A stretch of 29,482 nt of DNA from a bacterium (GCA_017645255.1 JAGCPI010000026.1:1-29482); one strand, 5' to 3'. Numbered from the stretch's first letter, positions 1 through 8,401 are shown. Made by a program: numbers and translations. The notes: generated by a model from the sequence alone, not told the origin.

Positions 1-1860
1 AATTAAACTTAATTTGGGATTAAAACCTTGTAAGTGACTAGTGTATGGTTCAGGTACCATCACTCCAGTTGAAGTACATTGAATAGTAAAGTTGGTGCTA
101 GCATTATAGCCAGTTCCAATGTTTAAACTAGCATTAAAAGTCCCATCATTATTGGTGCTAAATGATCCAACCTTATTTCCACTGATGTAAATACCAAAAT
201 TTAAGTTTGGTAGGCTATTACCACTAATATCAAGTGCACCACTACTTGGAGCATAACTTACATTACTTAAACTAGTAACACCTAAAGTATGATAAATACC
301 AGTTGGCTTAATGGTGAAATAAGTTGGTAATTGTTGCTTTTCAGTAAAACTATAAGGATAACTTCATTGACTAGGATCATTCATTAAATCACTATAATTT
401 AGTTGATTAGGGTTAAAACTTTGGTTCATATACTTATTAAGCACTCCCCCATTAAAAAGAGGAGAACTAGAATATAACATGTCACTGTTAAAATTGGATG
501 CTACATAAGCACGACAACTAGATTGAAAATTAGTTGTACCAAATCTTAATACATCCCCTTCATGATAAGTTCAACTAGTAGTTGCTAAAGTTTGGGTAGA
601 AGCACTAATATTTTGCAAGTTCACATCATAAGAACCTGTATGAGGATCTCATAATGATAAACTAAAAGTAGAACTTACGCTATTTCCAAATAAATATTGA
701 TCATTATTGCGAATATATAAATTTAAAGTATGATTACTTGGATTAAAGTAAAATACTCATCCCACTCCCCCTCATTGGTTTTGGGTGTAAATACAAAAAT
801 CACTTAAAGTAGTATTATTTGCTTCAGCATAAGTGAAATCACTAAAATTACCTAAAGAACTAATTGAAGAATAAGAGTGTTGACTGCCATTGGAAATTGG
901 ATCTCGTTCCCAATCAGTTTTATCAAGGGAATCAGTGACTTGAGTGTTCTTTGATGAGGAGGCAGTATCAACATTGTAACTAGTAATTACTCATGCATAT
1001 TGATCAGGTTGATAACAATATGCAGCGGTGCCTTGAATAACTCATTGAATTCCATTCATTAATTTATTCATGTTGTCTTTACAACCAAAAGGGCAATTCA
1101 ATCAATCTTTGTTTCAAGTAGTATTGTTAGGTAAATATACTGCATAAGCATGTGGAAATTGGTTACTAATAAAAGCTTTATCACCAATTGATTGCAAGTC
1201 ATTAGGAAAACTTAAACTTGTTAAATCATTATTAGCAAATGCCAAGGCACCAATCGATTGTAAATTGGTATTGAAGTTAACTTGGGTTAATCCTTGACCA
1301 TAAAAAGCACCAGCATTAATTTGCGTGATAATATAAAACGAATTATCGTGAATTACAATGTTAGGAATATTCAATACTGAGTTTTTCATACTTCCACTAA
1401 ATCCTAATAAGGTTAAAGTACCAGCATTACTATTATTAATAGTTAAGTTTAAAACATTCCCATTAGGACAAGTAAAAGCAAAAGTGCTTTCATTTGCTAA
1501 AGAAGAGCTTGATAAATCAGTGATTTGAAAAGCAGTTGGAGTGGGTGCTTGACTACTAAAAGTATTAGTTGCAGAAGCAACTGAACTTTGGGAATTATTG
1601 CTCGTTGGCAAAGTATTTGCATTACCTAAACTAGCATTGTTAGAAGAAGCAGTTGAGTTTGTTTTATTGCTATTTGCAACTAAATTGGTGCTAGCAGTAT
1701 TACTATTTGTTACTGAATTAGCAACCGCATCATTGGTAGCACTATTGCTCACAGGTTGAGTTTTAGTGCAACAAACAGCAGGGGTAATTATACATGCAGT
1801 CATTGCACTTAATCCAACAACTGTACCGATTCATAATTTAGTTGATTTCTTTAATTTCAT
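1..1860 (-). CDS. Surface lipoprotein with BspA-like leucine-rich repeats (3' end outside window)
   Basis: A single minus-strand frame runs from an ATG at 1858-1860 off the left edge (at least 620 codons) once TGA is read as Trp. The start is supported by an AAGAAGGAAAA ribosome binding site about 8 nt upstream. The N-terminus has a Lys-rich start, a hydrophobic stretch and the lipobox-like TPAVCC around residues 26-31, so it is probably a membrane-anchored lipoprotein. Residues ~32-115 are an Asn/Ser/Thr/Ala-rich low-complexity linker. Residues ~140-235 carry LRR_5/BspA-type repeats with the pattern 'IGxxAFxxNxLTSLxFPxxLQSIG'. The rest is a large secreted region rich in aromatic residues and Asn that I cannot assign to a family. 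The LRR call rests on pattern only. It is likely a surface adhesin or antigen, by analogy with BspA-like proteins. It is divergent from the tRNA genes. Confidence 0.8.
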
Positions 1861-1972
1861 GGCTAATTTTCCTTCTTGCAAAATTCAATATATAGGTTAT
1901 TATTTTATTAAAATAATGTTTGTTTTTTTATTTCCTTAATAAATATTTAAATAAGCAGCAAAATAATTTAAG

Positions 1973-1978
1973 TATAAT
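1973..1978 (+). promoter_or_regulatory. -10 box of the tRNA operon
   Basis: A perfect TATAAT lies 24 nt before the first base of tRNA-Arg, in an AT-rich intergenic stretch between divergent units. No convincing -35 hexamer is visible at the expected distance. Confidence 0.6.
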
Positions 1979-2002
1979 ATCATTATTATGTTTACAATCC
2001 AT

Positions 2003-2077
2003 ACGGCATTAGTTCAATGGATAGAACAAAAACCTCCTAAGTTTTAAATGCCGGTTCGATTCCGGCATACCGTGCCA
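2003..2077 (+). tRNA. tRNA-Arg (anticodon CCU)
   Basis: The sequence folds as a full cloverleaf with an encoded CCA. The D arm is GTTC/GAAC. The anticodon stem AAAAC/GTTTT closes a CTCCTAA loop, giving anticodon CCU (reads AGG). The T arm is GCCGG-TTCGATT-CCGGC and the discriminator is G. The acceptor stem ACGGCAT/ATACCGT has one C-A mismatch at the fifth pair. It lies 4 nt upstream of tRNA-Ser, so the two are almost certainly one transcript. Confidence 0.92.
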
Positions 2078-2081
2078 ATTT

Positions 2082-2172
2082 GGAGAGTTGACCGAGTGGT
2101 CGATGGTATTAGTCTCGAAAACTAACGTACAATAACCTTGTACCAGCAGTTCGAATCTGCTACTCTCCTCCA
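2082..2172 (+). tRNA. tRNA-Ser (anticodon CGA)
   Basis: This is a class II tRNA with a long variable arm. The acceptor GGAGAGT/ACTCTCC is perfect. The anticodon stem TTAGT/ACTAA closes loop CTCGAAA, giving anticodon CGA (reads UCG). The variable arm is about 19 nt, the T arm is AGCAG-TTCGAAT-CTGCT, and CCA is encoded. The discriminator base is T rather than the usual G of bacterial tRNA-Ser. A hairpin terminator follows 15 nt later. Confidence 0.93.
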
Positions 2173-2187
2173 TAATTAAGATTGATA

Positions 2188-2222
2188 AATAATGTACTTG
2201 CTAAACAGTACATTATTTTTTT
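2188..2222 (+). terminator. Rho-independent terminator of the tRNA pair
   Basis: An 11-bp stem AATAATGTACT/AGTACATTATT with an 8-nt loop is followed by a T run. Confidence 0.9.
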
Positions 2223-2257
2223 ATCATTTAAACACTTAAATATATTTAAAATATTTT

Positions 2258-2263
2258 TATAAT
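2258..2263 (+). promoter_or_regulatory. Candidate -10 box of the glycosyltransferase gene
   Basis: TATAAT sits about 75 nt upstream of the glycosyltransferase start, downstream of the tRNA terminator. The -35 region is not recognisable. Confidence 0.45.
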
Positions 2264-2336
2264 TATCAAATCATTGCTCTTAAATTAATGTAAATTAATC
2301 AAAATTAATTAATGATCTGCAAAGGAATAATGAAAA

Positions 2337-3713
2337 ATGAAAAGTAATAAGAAACACCATGGTCACGTTAATCCTAATAGCAAGCAAAAACAACCAAATA
2401 AGCAATTAAACCAACCAACTAATTCTCAACCCAATTTAGCATTAGATGCTAATAATATCCAACCAACTAATACTGCATCAGTTGTTCAAGATTCTAAGCA
2501 AACTAAAATAGTAACTAATAATGAAGATGAAAATCTACCCGTAGTTAGTGATGATCAAACCATTGCTAACATCATTAATGAAAAAAACGAAGAAACAAAT
2601 AAGCATGTACCATTAGAACCAACTGATGATTTAACATTGCAAAATAAAGAAAAAGAAGCACAAGTTGCTCAAACACCAACTAACGAAGAACCAATCCCAG
2701 TTTATAAAGAAGTGCATATTAATGCTGTTGCGAAACCAAAGAAATTAGGCATTGTCATTGTGGAACACAATGCCCAAACAAAAATTAAGGATTTAATGAT
2801 TGGACTTGAATCAGCCCAAGGCTTTAGCAATGATGATATTAATATTTACATTTGGGATGACTATAGCACTGATAACTCAAGAGCATATGTTGCTGGCTTA
2901 AGCAAGCGGTTTGAAATTCATTACATACTTAATGAAAATCAAGAAGGAGTAGTGTGTGCAAGAAACAACATGTTGAAATGAGTAGATGATGATTACATCA
3001 TCTTTATTGATTACCGGGACGAAATTGTCGCTCCTGCATTAAAAGAATTCTTTCAACACTACAATAAGAATGACTTTATGATGTTGCGACGAAACATCAT
3101 GCACTCCTTAAGCAAACAAATTGTTGATGTGGGCGTTTATCATGATAAAGGTAGCAAAGCTGCTACTTTTGTTACCAAAACTCCTTATTCATTTGTCACT
3201 GGTATTTTTGTGGCAAAAAGTATTTACCAAAAGGTTCGCGATCTAATTACTCAAAACTATGAATATACCAAAGATATTCGGTTTTACGAAGATATGGTGG
3301 TTTATCCATTTTGAGTTTATTATGCAAAAACACCGTGCTTCCTTGATTCATACTATAACTACAACATCATGGGTCATGACTGATATTTATTAACTGATGT
3401 ATGCAAAGAAGAACAACACCAAAATTCTTTAAAGGCAATTTATGCCATTGATAAGTTGCAAAAAGATGCTGGCATTCACGACGATGAATTTGCTGGTATC
3501 AAATACGTCATGGATATTAGATTAATTAATACATACTTTAAAACTGCAAATGCTAAGGAAAAGAAAGATACTGATAAAAAAGTCCAAGAATTAATGGATG
3601 AATTTATTAAGCCAGTTGCTAATCCTCCAGCATTACTTGAAAAAGATAAATCAAAACTGCGATTTATTTCTAATTTATTCTTGCAACGAATGTACCGCAT
3701 TATTCATAAATAA
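2337..3713 (+). CDS. Family 2 glycosyltransferase with disordered N-terminal extension
   Basis: This 458-codon protein is read through TGA Trp codons at 2979, 3312 and 3381. An AAAGGAAT ribosome binding site precedes the ATG; a nearer upstream ATG is out of frame. Residues 1-130 are hydrophilic, Asn/Gln/Lys/Thr-rich and probably unstructured. A GT-A fold follows: 'KKLGIVIVEHN' (first strand), 'YIWDDYSTDNSR' (the nucleotide-binding DDxSTDNS motif), 'VCARNNML' (ARNxG-like), 'YIIFIDYRDEI' at the usual DxD position, and 'RFYEDMVVYPF' matching the late ED motif. There is no transmembrane segment, so it is a cytosolic sugar transferase, perhaps for glycolipid or capsule synthesis. The DxD is unusual: D-Y-R-D replaces the common D-A-D-D, so metal binding may be altered. 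The acceptor and donor cannot be told from sequence. Confidence 0.85.
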
Positions 3714-3733
3714 ATAAAGAAATCACGAAGAGA

Positions 3734-3766
3734 AAATATGAAGTTAATTGCTTCATATTTTTTTAT
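3734..3766 (+). terminator. Terminator after the glycosyltransferase gene
   Basis: A 10-bp stem AAATATGAAG/CTTCATATTT with a short loop and a following T-rich tail lies 21 nt after the stop codon. Confidence 0.9.
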
Positions 3767-3773
3767 TTTTATT

Positions 3774-3782
3774 TGTTATAAT
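3774..3782 (+). promoter_or_regulatory. Extended -10 promoter of RNase III-like module 1
   Basis: TGTTATAAT is an extended -10 element (TGn plus perfect TATAAT). It lies directly after the upstream terminator and 40 nt before the first module gene, so the leader would be roughly 33 nt. Confidence 0.65.
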
Positions 3783-3786
3783 TAAT

Positions 3787-3809
3787 TTCACCCCCATGAA
3801 GGAGGTGAA
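3787..3809 (+). promoter_or_regulatory. 5' leader hairpin enclosing a perfect Shine-Dalgarno
   Basis: TTCACC (3787-3792) can pair with GGTGAA (3804-3809), and CC/GG pairs inside it. This would sequester an unusually complete Shine-Dalgarno, AAGGAGGTGA (3799-3808). A second, weaker AAAGGA lies at 3808-3813, nearer the ATG at 3822. The predicted transcript begins at or just before the hairpin. Translational control is an inference. Confidence 0.4.
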
Positions 3810-3821
3810 AGGAAAAGAAAA

Positions 3822-4286
3822 ATGACTTGAGAAGAACTACCAATTACCAAAATTGAACAAGTAATTGGCTATGAATTTAAAAATAAAGACTTGCTAAGAC
3901 AAGCATTTACTTCAACGTGGTATTGATATGATAAAACTGGTCATGACCATAATTTACCATACTTTATTGGAAATGCGATTATTAAAGCCCAACTTAAATA
4001 TTTGCACAATCACAAGCAACTAAACGATGAGGAATTTAATGAAATAAATAAACTTTATTACGTTGCTTGACATGACATCATAGAAAAACTAGGTTTTAAT
4101 GATTACATTATTAAAAGTAGTAAAGATGGAATTAATCCTAGACAAGATTATTATGATTTAGGTAATATTTTCCCCTTACTTGTGTGTGCAGTTTATTTTG
4201 ATCAAAACCAAGTACGAACCAATAAAGTAAATGAGATCGTAACAAAAATAATAATGCAAGGAAAGGAAGAAAAACAAAATGCTTAA
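3822..4286 (+). CDS. Catalytically degenerate RNase III-like domain protein, small subunit, copy 1
   Basis: This 154-codon protein is read through TGA Trp codons. It follows the RNase III N-terminal domain end to end. 'IEQVIGYEFKNKDLLRQAFT' (residues ~10-29) matches the family's 'LExxIGYxFxxxxLLxxALT'. 'HNLPYFIGNAII' matches 'HNERLEFLGDAVL'. 'LGFNDYII' matches 'LGLGDYLL'. 'LGNIFPLLVCAVYFDQ' matches 'LADAFEALIGAIYLDG'. The catalytic acids are replaced: the FLGD Asp is Asn, the LEF Glu is Tyr, and the second-motif Asp and Glu are Asn and Pro. It should therefore not cut RNA. There is no dsRBD. Its stop overlaps the start of the next gene in ATGCTTAA, suggesting translational coupling and a joint complex. 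It is closely related to the gene at 5654-6130. The family assignment is by remote motif match, not a search. Confidence 0.75.
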
Positions 4287-5505
4287 TAACCAAGCAATTG
4301 AAGAAATTGAACAAATAATTTGCTATCATTTTAAAGATAAGCAATTATTAGTTAATTTGTTTAATAAAGATTCGCAAATTAATCATCAATGATTAATTGA
4401 TGGTGAAATAATATTCGAAAATACCTTACATGATTTAATTGATAAAGTGTTGCCTGTTTCTAATTCAACTTCGATGGAACAACAAGAAATTTTTAATTAT
4501 CGAAAAGAATGATTATTGCAAGATGAACCATTTTTTTATTATCAATTTAAACGGTTAGGACTAACAAAATACTTACCATTTGATGGAAATGATTTAAATA
4601 ACGCAAAATTAGTATACCAATTTGTTTTTTTATTATTTAACGCAATTGCTCTTGATAGTAAGTTGAATCAACAAGCAATTGAAATTACTTTTAGCAAATT
4701 AACTTATTTTGCTTATTGAAAAGAAGCAATTAAGAATCATGATCATGCTGATTATTTAGATCAATTTTTTAAAGTCGATTGAGATTTTGCTACCCGAAGA
4801 ACTCCATGTTGCAAAAATCTCATCATGGAAATTAATTCTTCATTATTGACTACTTATTATGAACAAGATGCTCTTGAATTATATTCTTATCTTTATCATT
4901 GCTTTATTGATGTAACCGAAAAATCATTTGATAATGATGAAAGATATAAAGATTTATTTTCCAATGTTGATTTTAATCAAGATTTAATTGCCCAATTTGA
5001 AGAAATTACAACTGCTAAATCATTAAGTACGGGCTATTTATACTTGCATGATGAATACTATTGATATTGTTTAGTAATGGTTGATAAGTTTGAATATGCT
5101 TGCTTTGCTCGCAGCGAAAAGAAAGAAGAAGCTAAAAAACAAGCCGTGATTGAATTTTTAAAATTCTACCAAAAACCAATGAGCAATCAATTATCAACAA
5201 ATGATAATATTCATCTTACAATATGAAACGCTTTTAATTGAATCAAAATTTCTTTAGATTTTGAAATTTTTCCAACTAACAACGCATTAAAATTTGACTT
5301 CAAGAATAAGAAAGCAAACCACTTAAAAGCGGAATTAAATGATGACAATATTTTTACTTGATCAATTTTTCAATCAAGAAAAAATCAAACTAAATGTACG
5401 TTGATTATTGCAAAATGTCCGGTTGCTTTTAGTGCCAATGGTACTAATGAAATTAATGCATTAACTAAAACCTGTGAATTACTAATTAAGCACTATACTT
5501 GCTAA
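4279..5505 (+). CDS. Degenerate RNase III-like protein with dsRNA-binding domains, large subunit, copy 1
   Basis: This 408-codon protein starts at the ATG overlapping the upstream stop (ATGCTTAA), with AAGGAAAGGAAG just upstream. Residues ~8-140 resemble the RNase III domain ('IEQIICYHFKDKQLLVNLF', 'WLIDGEIIF', 'LGLTKYLPF', 'VYQFVFLLFNAIALD'). The FLGD position is G-E, and the second-motif Asp and Glu are Gln and Phe, so no complete active site remains. Residues ~233-298 are a dsRNA-binding domain, ending in 'ARSEKKEEAKKQAVIEFL', which keeps the KKxAK RNA-contact motif. Residues ~318-407 look like a second dsRBD ('AFSANGTNEINALTKTCELL') that lacks those lysines and may serve protein contact. 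The region between (~146-230) is unassigned. It is probably the RNA-binding partner of the small subunit. A terminator follows. Confidence 0.75.
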
Positions 5506-5533
5506 TATCCATTTTACAAAACCTGACAAGAAT

Positions 5534-5566
5534 AAATATGAGATGCAAAAAAGTCTCATATTTTTT
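5534..5566 (+). terminator. Terminator of RNase III-like module 1
   Basis: A 10-bp stem AAATATGAGA/TCTCATATTT, a loop of about 10 nt and a following T run lie 28 nt after the stop. Confidence 0.9.
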
Positions 5567-5601
5567 CTTATCTATCTTAAGTTAAATAACTTATAACAAT
5601 T

Positions 5602-5607
5602 TATAAT
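5602..5607 (+). promoter_or_regulatory. Candidate -10 box of RNase III-like module 2
   Basis: TATAAT lies 46 nt upstream of the start at 5654, in the AT-rich gap after the module 1 terminator. An AAAGGAG ribosome binding site (5641-5647) follows in the leader. Unlike module 1, no leader hairpin over the ribosome binding site is seen. Confidence 0.5.
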
Positions 5608-5653
5608 TAATTTAAGATACTGAAATTACATGACAGTTAAAAAGGAGAATTAA

Positions 5654-6130
5654 ATGGAATGAGATGAATTACCAATTGCTAACATTGAAAAAACAATTGG
5701 TTATAGTTTTCTTGATAAAGATCTTCTTAAACAAGCATTTACTACAGTTTGATATTGATATAAGAAAACTGGTTATGACCACAACCTACCAAATTATATT
5801 GGTAACGCCATTATCATGGATGAAGTTGATGCTTTAGTTAAAGAAGGTAAATTAACTAATGAACAAGCGAATGAAATTAAAACTAAATTTTATGCCAAAT
5901 GACACCAACTAATGGTTGACTTAGAATTTGATACGTACCAAATTAAACTATTTCCTAGTCCTGATGATGAAAATGAACGGCAAGAATATTTTGATGTTGC
6001 TAACATTTTCCCATTACTTATTTGTGCAGTTTATTTTGACCAAAAGAAACAATGCACTGATGAAGTTAAGCACGTTGTAGACACAATTTTAGGAGTAAGA
6101 AAGGAATTTAATTTTGATTATTATGCTTAG
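5654..6130 (+). CDS. Catalytically degenerate RNase III-like domain protein, small subunit, copy 2
   Basis: This is a 158-codon paralogue of the gene at 3822-4286. About 38 of the first 54 residues are identical between the two, including WYWY, KTG, DHNLP and IGNAII. The ATG has AAAGGAG 6 nt upstream. RNase III helices are present ('IEKTIGYSFLDKDLLKQAF', 'NLPNYIGNAII', 'VANIFPLLICAVYFDQ'). The same catalytic losses occur as in copy 1: Asn for the GD Asp, and Asn and Pro for the second-motif Asp and Glu. Shared loss in both copies means the inactive state is old and kept, not decay of one copy. The middle (~residues 85-115) is more divergent and acidic. The stop overlaps the next start in ATGCTTAG, the same arrangement as in module 1. 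Confidence 0.75.
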
Positions 6131-7304
6131 AAACGATGATATTGAAAAAGTAGAAACCATTATTTGCTTTCCATTTACCAAAAAGCAATTATTAGTTAAT
6201 CTATTTAATGCTAACAAACCTTATTCACAACAAGCCATCAATAATGGTCAAGAAATTTTTAAATCACTATTGCAATTAGTAATTGCTAATGATAAGCAAA
6301 TTAATAAGCAAGAACAACAAGAATATTATGATGATTTTTTAAGTCGAATTGGTAAGAATAGATATTGAGTCAATCAATTAAATAAACTTGGTTTAGCTAA
6401 GTATTTACCAAATGACGATGAAAATAAAATTGATTTTGTTTATTGCTTAATTGATGCCATGGACAATGATGTGGCTCATGACCAACATAAATTATTAACT
6501 GCTTTTAAAAAATTAATCTACTATGATCACTCATTAAATAATCCATTGTTCATGGATTATAACGAACTAGATTGAAATTATTTATTAACTTCTAATTACG
6601 GCAAAAATTTAACGTTAGAAATTACCTGTCCAAGATTTGTCACTTATCATCACCAAAATTTAGGCGAATTGTATAGTTATTTATATTACTCATATATTGA
6701 CCTATTTGGTAAATATGCTGATGATGATGTAAATCTAAAAGACATTTGGACTACGATTAATTTAAATAAGAATCCAATTAACCAATTTAACCAAATTTGC
6801 ACTGAACATCAATTAAATGTTGGTACGTTCTTTTTAAAAGATCAATATTATTGATATTGCGTTAGCTTTGTTGGCAAATTTAAATATTGCTTTGCATCCA
6901 AGAGTGAAAAGAAAGAAGATGCTAAAAATGCATCAATTATGCAATTCTTAACTTATTATCACGATAAAAATCGTATGCCATTAGATTTAAAGGACCATAA
7001 TCATAAAGAATTAGCATCCTTATTTAGTCATGTCCAAACCCAACTTGGTTTACCGTTTGTTAATGAAGACGAATTAAAGAAGATTGCATGAGCAAAAGTT
7101 AAAGCAACTAGTTTAGTTCATGAATTAAATAAGAATGACTTCTTTACTTTATGCATCTATCATTATGATAAGAAACAATCTAATTGTACTGTGTGCGTAA
7201 CGGGATGTGAACAAGCATTTAGTGCAAATGGTAGTGGGGAAACAAATGCCCAAGCTGCTGCTAACCAACTATTAATTAATTATTGCAAAGATTTTAATAA
7301 ATAA
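6123..7304 (+). CDS. Degenerate RNase III-like protein with dsRNA-binding domains, large subunit, copy 2
   Basis: This is a 393-codon paralogue of the gene at 4279-5505. A TTG at 6114 is in frame, but the ATG at 6123 matches the conserved ATGCTTA overlap and is preferred. Residues ~7-135 are RNase III-like ('VETIICFPFTKKQLLVNLF', 'INNGQEIFKSLL', 'LGLAKYLP', 'DFVYCLIDAMDNDV'). The FLGD Asp position is Gln and the second-motif Asp is Cys, so no intact acidic centre is seen. Residues ~218-285 are a dsRBD ending 'SKSEKKEDAKNASIMQFL', with KKxAK kept. Residues ~305-390 are a dsRBD-like domain ('AFSANGSGETNAQAAANQLL') without the lysine pair. The two large subunits agree best in the dsRBD and around 'LYSYLY'. 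It lies in an operon with the gene at 5654 and is followed by a terminator. Confidence 0.75.
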
Positions 7305-7323
7305 TCATTAATCAAAATTAAAG

Positions 7324-7355
7324 AAAATATGAGCCTTAAAACTCATATTTTTTTC
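7324..7355 (+). terminator. Terminator of RNase III-like module 2
   Basis: Stem AAATATGAG/CTCATATTT with a following T run lies 20 nt after the stop codon. Confidence 0.9.
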
Positions 7356-7451
7356 TTTGCTTTATAAATTAATGAGGATTTTTAATAAGTAAGATTTTTA
7401 GTAAACTTTTATACTAATAATGAATAGAAAAATAATGTGCATAATGACAAT

Positions 7452-7489
7452 AAAAAAATTAACTCTCATTTTAGAAAGTTAATTTTTTC
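7452..7489 (-). terminator. Terminator of the MBL-fold gene (possibly bidirectional)
   Basis: A 12-bp stem AAAAAATTAACT/AGTTAATTTTTT has A/T tracts on both sides, so it can end transcripts from either direction. It lies 17 nt past the stop of the minus-strand gene at 7506. Confidence 0.8.
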
Positions 7490-7505
7490 TTAGTTATTTA
7501 TTTAA

Positions 7506-8192
7506 TTATTGCTTAATGATGATTCGGCTACATGGATCTAGCACAATTGGGACAATGTGCAATTCATTTTGCTTTAGTAATGTGTCTCTAAATGCTGTCA
7601 CATATTCCTTTTCAATTTCATGATATTGCATTGGAATGAAGTATTTAGGTTTAATGTCTTGCAACGTTTTAAATACTTCAGCAATATCCTTACTAGTTCA
7701 TTGACCCATACTAATTAATGCATAATCAATGTTGTATTCTTTTAGTAACTTTAAATCACTGTAGTAAGCAGTGTATCCATCATAGTAAATCTTGACCCCA
7801 TTAATGTCAATGACTGCTCCCATGGCTAGTGTACCAGGTAAATTTGAATTAGAAATACTTGGGACAAATTTGATTAAAATCTTGTTACCAAAATGACCGT
7901 AGAATTGACCAACATAAACTGGTTCAATCCGATTGCGTTCAATTCCATTATTAACTAATAAGTCAACCATTCCTTGACCGCAAATTACCTTTGCATCCGT
8001 TTCATTTAATAGTAATAATGCATCAGAAAACATTTTTTTGCTGTATTTCGTTAATAAAATTAAATCAATTTTATTTTTATTTAGTAATACGTAATCTAAA
8101 CTAGTTTGGGATAGATCAGGATTAATTAAAATTCCACAATTATCATCATAAAAGCAAAAGCAACTTTTGCCATAATATTGTAATCACATCAT
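7506..8192 (-). CDS. Metallo-beta-lactamase-fold protein lacking metal ligands (UlaG/UPF0173-like)
   Basis: This 228-codon protein has two ATGs in tandem at its start; the first is used here, with AGGTG about 8 nt upstream. The order of strands matches small MBL hydrolases: 'DLILLTKYSKKMFSDAL' where the family has 'DAVLLTHxHxDHxGDA', then 'ILIKFVPS', 'MGAVIDINGVKIYYDGYTAYYSDL' where it has 'GFVIEFxGKTIYHAGDT', 'IDYALISMGQWT', and 'KPKYFIPMQYHEI' where it has 'PKxVIPMHYNT'. Each metal-binding His or Asp is replaced (THxHxDH to TKYSKKM, GDT to GYT, MHY to MQY). It should be catalytically dead, or at least not a zinc hydrolase. It faces the RNase III-like modules across a double terminator. No partner is visible. 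Confidence 0.72.
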
Positions 8193-8214
8193 CTTATTTA
8201 CACCTATCACTTTA

Positions 8215-8224
8215 ATTTTATATA
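8215..8224 (-). promoter_or_regulatory. Candidate -10 region of the MBL-fold gene
   Basis: On the minus strand TATATAAAAT lies about 25 nt upstream of the first ATG, leaving a short leader that contains the AGGTG ribosome binding site. Confidence 0.4.
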
Positions 8225-8304
8225 AAAACAAATAAATTAAATATTAATCTCAGCAAAAGCAAGTTAAGCAATTATTATTTATGATTATTTACTAACACAC
8301 AAAC

Positions 8305-8346
8305 AAATAAAAAATTAACCTGATTTGAAAAACCAAGTTAATTCTT
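8305..8346 (-). terminator. Terminator of the large Ig-like lipoprotein gene
   Basis: Imperfect stem AATTAACCTG/CAAGTTAATT (one mismatch) with an A/T-rich tail in the minus direction lies about 60 nt after the stop at 8402. Confidence 0.55.
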
Positions 8347-8401
8347 TAATGGGAAATGTTTATTTTATTACGATTAAATTAAAGGAGGTAAGGGAAAACA
8401 A

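Noticed and set aside
1899..1917. ATTATTTTATTAAAATAAT palindrome between the first lipoprotein and the tRNAs.
   Set aside because: Pure A/T and lying upstream of both divergent units, so it is not a useful terminator; probably compositional.
3796..3864. A 22-codon ORF starting in the leader of RNase III-like module 1 and overlapping the first gene out of frame.
   Set aside because: It begins inside the Shine-Dalgarno hairpin with no ribosome binding site of its own; most likely chance.
6114..6125. TTG start for the second large RNase III-like subunit.
   Set aside because: The ATG at 6123 lies in the same ATGCTTA overlap as in copy 1, so the TTG is less likely.
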